From assembly GCF_937926365.1 (NCBI RefSeq), contig NZ_CALAOH010000251.1:1-8614 (forward strand): a stretch of 8,614 bases of DNA, given 5' to 3'. Every line of letters begins with the position of its first letter. Within the stretch, counting starts at the first letter, position 1. Under the pieces are notes generated by a model, which saw only the letters and a program-made list of their open reading frames with translations, did not search any database and was not told the DNA's origin. Source of the DNA: an uncultured Azohydromonas sp. Lineage in GTDB: Bacteria; Pseudomonadota; Gammaproteobacteria; Burkholderiales; Burkholderiaceae_C. The translations under genes and the position numbers were made by a program. Below, one piece after another: positions 5,592 to 8,614 of this stretch.

Positions 5592-6545
5592 TCAGAACAG
5601 CGCCATGCTGAGCTTGCGCCGGTATTGGTCCACCACCGGGTCCGCCGGCGCCTGGACGGCGGCCTTGCCGGCCACTTCCAGCGTGCCCTTCTTGGCGGCC
5701 TCGGCGCCAGCGGCGGGTTTCGGAGCCGGCTTGGTCATCAGCTCCAGGATGGCGACGTAGGCCTTGCGCGCGAGCTCGCCGTTCCAGGCCTTGTCGCGCA
5801 TCAGGATCTCCAGCAACTCGTCCATTGCCTCGGTGAAGCGTCCGGCGGCGAAGTGCGTCTGCGCCAGCTCGAAGCGCGCCTCGAAGTCGCGCCGGTTGGC
5901 GGCGATGGCTGCAGTGAGCGCCTCGGTGCCGCGGGCCGTCGCGGCTTTCTCGGCGGCGTCGAGCCAGTGGCCCAGCGCGGCGATGCGCGCGTCCAGCACC
6001 GCTTTGCCCGCCATCGGCTCCCAGGCCTGGCGCGCCTGTGCCACATGGCCGCGCTCCAGCAGCAGCTTGACGTAGTCGCAACGCGCGGCGTCGTTGGCCG
6101 GGTCGATGGCCACGGCCTGCTGCAGCCGGTCCAGCGCCGCGTCGGCGTCACCTTCGGCGGCCAGGGCTTGCGCCTCCTGCACTTCCTCCTCGGCCTGTAC
6201 TTCATCCGCGCTGGGCACGTGGCGGTCGAGGAAGGCGCGGATCTGCGCCTCGGGCTGCGCGCCCACGAAGCCGTCCACCGGCTGGCCCTGGTCGAAGAGC
6301 ACGCAAAAAGGAATGGAGCGCACGCCGAAGGCCTGGCTGAGCTGACCGGCGATCTCGGGCTGGTCGTCGCTGTTGAGCTTGGCGAGCTTGAAGCGCCCGG
6401 CGTAGGCCATCTCCAGTTTTTCCAGCAGCGGACCCAGCGTGCGGCACGGCCCGCACCACGGCGCCCAGATGTCCAGCAGCACGGGCTGGCGCATGGACTC
6501 GGTGATGAGTTCCTGTTCGAAGTTCTGGATGGTGATGTCGGTCAT
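5592..6545 (-). CDS. cnoX: thioredoxin-fold TPR protein, CnoX/YbbN family
   Basis: A 317-residue cytoplasmic protein with an N-terminal thioredoxin domain (about 1-110) and a helical TPR-like region (about 115-270). The redox motif WCGPC at 30-34 and cis-Pro79 (RSIPF) are intact, so disulfide reductase activity is plausible; E. coli YbbN/CnoX lacks this motif and acts as a chlorine-activated holdase that hands clients to GroEL. The C-terminal tail DPVVDQYRRKLSMALF is the typical family ending. Between the helices and that tail lies a low-complexity Ala/Pro/Lys segment (271-303) that makes the protein longer than E. coli's (about 284). The ATG at 6545 gives the normal family N-terminus but has no clear Shine-Dalgarno. 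It is divergent from purE across a 73-bp gap and convergent with the chemoreceptor. No minus-strand promoter was recognised. Confidence 0.9.
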   Translation of the reverse strand: MTDITIQNFEQELITESMRQPVLLDIWAPWCGPCRTLGPLLEKLEMAYAGRFKLAKLNSDDQPEIAGQLSQAFGVRSIPFCVLFDQGQPVDGFVGAQPEAQIRAFLDRHVPSADEVQAEEEVQEAQALAAEGDADAALDRLQQAVAIDPANDAARCDYVKLLLERGHVAQARQAWEPMAGKAVLDARIAALGHWLDAAEKAATARGTEALTAAIAANRRDFEARFELAQTHFAAGRFTEAMDELLEILMRDKAWNGELARKAYVAILELMTKPAPKPAAGAEAAKKGTLEVAGKAAVQAPADPVVDQYRRKLSMALF

Positions 6546-6579
6546 GTCGGTGGCGCGGCGGAGGGAGGAGGGCCCCGCC

Positions 6580-6585
6580 TACAAT
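6580..6585 (+). promoter_or_regulatory. candidate -10 box for the purEK-sua5 operon
   Basis: TACAAT, in the context CCTACAAT identical to that before purC, lies in the divergent gap between the thioredoxin gene and purE. The transcript would start near 6592 with a leader of about 27 bases. No -35 consensus is seen at about 6557-6562. The shared CCTACAAT with purC would allow purC and purEK to have similar promoter strength despite their separation. Confidence 0.45.
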
Positions 6586-6608
6586 GCAAGGTTTCCCTGA
6601 TTTCCGGT

Positions 6609-6612
6609 GGAG
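6609..6612 (+). promoter_or_regulatory. Shine-Dalgarno site fixing the purE GTG start
   Basis: GGAG lies 6 bases before the GTG at 6619. An earlier in-frame GTG at 6607 overlaps this site and would add four residues (MEQA), so it is rejected as the start. Confidence 0.7.
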
Positions 6613-6618
6613 CAAGCA

Positions 6619-7116
6619 GTGAGCACTGCCCCTGTGACGGTGGGCGTGGTGATGGGGTCCAGCAGCGACTGGGAAACCCTGAAGCACGCCACGCAGATTC
6701 TCGCCGAGTTCGGCATCGACTTCGAAGCGCGGGTGGTCTCCGCCCACCGCATGCCCGACGACATGTTCAGGTACGCCGAAACGGCGGCCGCGCGCGGGCT
6801 CAAGGCCATCATCGCCGGCGCGGGCGGCGCGGCACACTTGCCCGGCATGCTCGCGGCCAAGACCACGGTGCCGGTGCTGGGCGTGCCGGTGGCCAGCCGG
6901 CACCTGCAGGGCGTGGACTCGCTGCACTCCATCGTGCAGATGCCCAAGGGCATTCCCGTGGCGACCTTTGCCATCGGCACCGCCGGCGCCGGCAACGCGG
7001 CGCTGTTCGCAGTGGCGATGCTGGCCAACGAGAACCCGGCGCTGCGCGCGAAGCTGGAAGCCTTCCGCGCCCGCCAGACCGAAGCCGCCCGTGCCATGAC
7101 GGCGGACCTCACGTGA
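6619..7116 (+). CDS. purE: N5-carboxyaminoimidazole ribonucleotide mutase, PurE class I
   Basis: A 165-residue cytoplasmic enzyme that moves the carboxyl group of N5-CAIR to carbon 4, giving CAIR. The nucleotide-binding GSSSD is at 13-17, the SAHR motif with the expected active-site His at 41-44, and the GAGGAAHLPGM loop with a second conserved His at 67-77. GVDSLHSIVQMPKG at 98-111 and the NAALFA segment are also typical. Length is normal for the octameric class I enzyme, which depends on PurK; finding purK next to it agrees. GTG is used as start. The stop overlaps the start of purK by four bases (GTGA), so the two are probably translationally coupled. Confidence 0.97.
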   Translation: MSTAPVTVGVVMGSSSDWETLKHATQILAEFGIDFEARVVSAHRMPDDMFRYAETAAARGLKAIIAGAGGAAHLPGMLAAKTTVPVLGVPVASRHLQGVDSLHSIVQMPKGIPVATFAIGTAGAGNAALFAVAMLANENPALRAKLEAFRARQTEAARAMTADLT

Positions 7117-8297
7117 GCGCCGCGCTGCTCCCCGGTGCCCTCCTGGAGGACGGCCGCCCCGCCACGCTGGGCGTGATGGGCGGCGGCCAGCTCGGCCGCA
7201 TGTTCGTGCAGGCCGCGCAGGAGATGGGCTTTGTCACCGTGGTGCTCGATCCCGACACCGGCAGCCCCGCCGGCGCGGTGGCGCACCACCACATCCGCGC
7301 CGATTACCTCGACGAGCAGGGCCTGGCGCAGCTGATGCAACGCGCCAGCGCCATTACCACCGAGTTCGAGAACGTCCCCGCTGCCGCGCTGCTGACGCTG
7401 GGCGCGCAGCGCCCCGTGGCGCCCGCGGCCGACGCCGTGGCCGTGTGCCAGGACCGCGCCGCCGAGAAGCGCCATTTCGAAGGCTGCGGCGTGCCCTGCG
7501 CGCCCTGGGCGCTGATCGAGACGGCTGAGGCGCTGGCCGCCGTGTCCGACGAGCTGCTGCCCGGCATCCTCAAGACCGCGCGCATGGGCTACGACGGCAA
7601 GGGCCAGGTGCGGGTCGCGGACCGCGCGGCGCTGGCGGCCGCCTGGGCGCAGCTCGGCAGCGTGCCTTGCGTGCTTGAAAAAATGCTGCCGCTGGCGCTG
7701 GAGATCAGCGTCATCGTGGCGCGCGCCGCCGATGGTTCGATCGTGCACTTCCCCGTGCAGCAGAATCTGCACCGCGACGGCATCCTGGCCGTGACGCAGG
7801 TGCCCGCGCCCGATGTCTCCGAGCCGCTGCGCCAGCAGGCCGTGCAGTGCGCGCAGGCGGTGGCGCAGTCGCTGCGCTACGTGGGCGTGCTGTGCGTGGA
7901 GTTCTTCGTGCTGCAGGACGGCTCGCTGGTGGCCAACGAGATGGCGCCGCGCCCGCACAACTCCGGCCACTACAGCATCGACGCCTGCGACCAGTCGCAG
8001 TTCGACCTGCAGGTGCGCACGCTGGCCGGGCTGCCGCTGGTTGAGCCGCGGCTGCACTCCTGCGCCGTGATGCTCAACCTGCTGGGCGACCTGTGGTTCG
8101 ACGCCCAGGGCCGCGAGCGCTCGCCGGCCTGGGCGCAGGTGCTGGCGCTGCCCGGCGTGCACCTGCACCTGTACGGCAAGGCCGGCGCGCGCCCCGGGCG
8201 CAAGATGGGCCACCTGACCGTCACCGCCGCCGATGCCGACGGCGCCCGCGACGTGGCGCTGCAGGCTGCGGCGCTGCTGGGCCTGGCGGCCTTCTGA
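7113..8297 (+). CDS. purK: N5-carboxyaminoimidazole ribonucleotide synthetase
   Basis: A 394-residue ATP-grasp enzyme that makes N5-CAIR from AIR, bicarbonate and ATP, feeding PurE. The N-terminal domain has GGGQLGRM at 23-30 and TTEFENVP at 82-89. The ATP-grasp part has GILKTARMGYDGKGQ at 151-165, EISVIVAR at 197-204 and the Mg-binding CVEFF (Glu263) and NEMAPRPHNSGH (Glu276). The C-terminal domain contains LYGKAGARPGRKMGH at 353-367. The GTG at 7113 is chosen because it overlaps the purE stop as GTGA and yields a normal N-terminus; a weak GGCGGA lies 6 bases upstream. The frame is open far upstream across purE and the antisense of the thioredoxin gene, but that part is not coding. Confidence 0.97.
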   Translation: MSAALLPGALLEDGRPATLGVMGGGQLGRMFVQAAQEMGFVTVVLDPDTGSPAGAVAHHHIRADYLDEQGLAQLMQRASAITTEFENVPAAALLTLGAQRPVAPAADAVAVCQDRAAEKRHFEGCGVPCAPWALIETAEALAAVSDELLPGILKTARMGYDGKGQVRVADRAALAAAWAQLGSVPCVLEKMLPLALEISVIVARAADGSIVHFPVQQNLHRDGILAVTQVPAPDVSEPLRQQAVQCAQAVAQSLRYVGVLCVEFFVLQDGSLVANEMAPRPHNSGHYSIDACDQSQFDLQVRTLAGLPLVEPRLHSCAVMLNLLGDLWFDAQGRERSPAWAQVLALPGVHLHLYGKAGARPGRKMGHLTVTAADADGARDVALQAAALLGLAAF

Positions 8298-8299
8298 CC

Positions 8300-8614
8300 A
8301 TGCCGCTGCTCGACGGCGCCGATTCCCTGGCCCTGCAGCAGGCCGCCGCGCTGCTGGCCGCGGGCGAGCTCGTGGCCTTCCCGACCGAGACGGTCTACGG
8401 GCTGGGCGCCCGCGCCGACGACGACGCGGCGGTGGCGAAGATCTTCGCCGCCAAGGGCCGCCCCAGCGACCACCCGCTGATCGTGCACGTCAGCGAGGCG
8501 GCCGAGGCGCCAGCCTTCACCCCGGCGGCCGACCTGCCCCTCGCGCGGCGGCTGATGGACGCCTTCTGGCCCGGGCCGCTGACGCTGATCCTGCCGCGCC
8601 GCGAGGGCGTGGCC
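8300..8614 (+). CDS. Sua5/YciO/YrdC-family L-threonylcarbamoyladenylate synthase, N-terminal part
   Basis: The first 105 codons are present and the frame runs off the window. The family makes threonylcarbamoyl-AMP from threonine, bicarbonate and ATP, the precursor of the t6A modification at tRNA position 37. FPTETVYGLG at 27-36, KGRP at 52-55, HPLIVHV at 58-64 and FWPGPLTLIL at 89-98 are the hallmark nucleotide- and threonine-site motifs. Whether it is the short TsaC type or the long Sua5 type with an extra C-terminal domain cannot be seen; related bacteria usually carry the long form next to purK. The ATG lies 2 bases after the purK stop with no good Shine-Dalgarno, suggesting coupled translation in a purE-purK-sua5 operon. 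Confidence 0.93.
   Translation, partial: MPLLDGADSLALQQAAALLAAGELVAFPTETVYGLGARADDDAAVAKIFAAKGRPSDHPLIVHVSEAAEAPAFTPAADLPLARRLMDAFWPGPLTLILPRREGVA

Noticed and set aside
3118..6081. Minus-strand open frame of 987 codons opposite purC and the chemoreceptor
   Set aside because: It is antisense to two genes with clear family motifs, crosses intergenic DNA, and its translation is His/Gly/Ala/Leu/Arg-rich without recognisable domains, as expected from the mirror frame of high-GC coding DNA.
5625..7112. Upstream extension of the purK frame to 5625, a possible 890-residue fusion
   Set aside because: The extension is antisense to the thioredoxin gene and out of frame with purE; only the part from the GTG at 7113 resembles PurK.
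6579..8213. Minus-strand open frame of 544 codons opposite purE and purK
   Set aside because: Antisense shadow of two well-supported enzymes, with low-complexity translation.

Overview
The window is a high-GC bacterial chromosome segment carrying central-metabolism and purine-biosynthesis genes. Codon use, the protein variants (a PykA-like pyruvate kinase, a 354-aa class II aldolase, a ~300-aa PurC, a WCGPC thioredoxin-TPR protein) and the order pyk-fba-purC-purE-purK-sua5 suggest a betaproteobacterium of the order Burkholderiales, most likely Comamonadaceae (the Acidovorax/Comamonas/Diaphorobacter neighbourhood). That assignment comes from family knowledge and no database search was run.

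Layout, left to right. Bases 1-69 are the last 22 codons of an unidentified gene, followed by a perfect 30-bp palindrome and a second GC-rich hairpin with a T-rich tail. Next come pyk (202-1632) and fba (1841-2905), two glycolytic/gluconeogenic genes on the + strand separated by a hairpin and a probable fba promoter. A textbook UUCG-loop terminator ends fba. purC (3025-3933) follows at once, with its probable -10 box 8 bases after the terminator T run. A 189-bp leader of clearly lower GC then precedes a soluble chemoreceptor gene (4123-5496) that has a good candidate sigma-28 (FliA) promoter. The chemoreceptor and a minus-strand thioredoxin/TPR gene of the CnoX/YbbN type (5592-6545) converge on a GC-rich hairpin that probably terminates both. 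Divergent from the thioredoxin gene, purE (6619-7116), purK (7113-8297) and the start of a Sua5/TsaC gene (8300 to the window end) form a tightly packed operon with a 4-base GTGA overlap and a 2-base gap.

How the genes fit together: Pyk and Fba act in lower and middle glycolysis. PurK makes N5-CAIR from AIR, PurE converts it to CAIR, and PurC joins CAIR to aspartate to give SAICAR, so three consecutive steps of IMP synthesis are encoded here. Sua5 makes the threonylcarbamoyl-AMP used for tRNA t6A. The chemoreceptor and the CnoX-like gene sit between purC and purE and are functionally unrelated to purine synthesis; they look like an inserted pair in an otherwise conserved cluster.

Most of the window is ordinary housekeeping DNA. 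The part most worth a second look is the chemoreceptor: it has no membrane segment, a divergent signalling tip, and a conserved-looking C-terminal module placed after, not before, the signalling helices. Of secondary interest are the -10-only promoters embedded in or beside terminators and the SD-less, U-rich purC leader. I found no CRISPR array, tRNA, rRNA, insertion sequence, phage gene or toxin-antitoxin pair.
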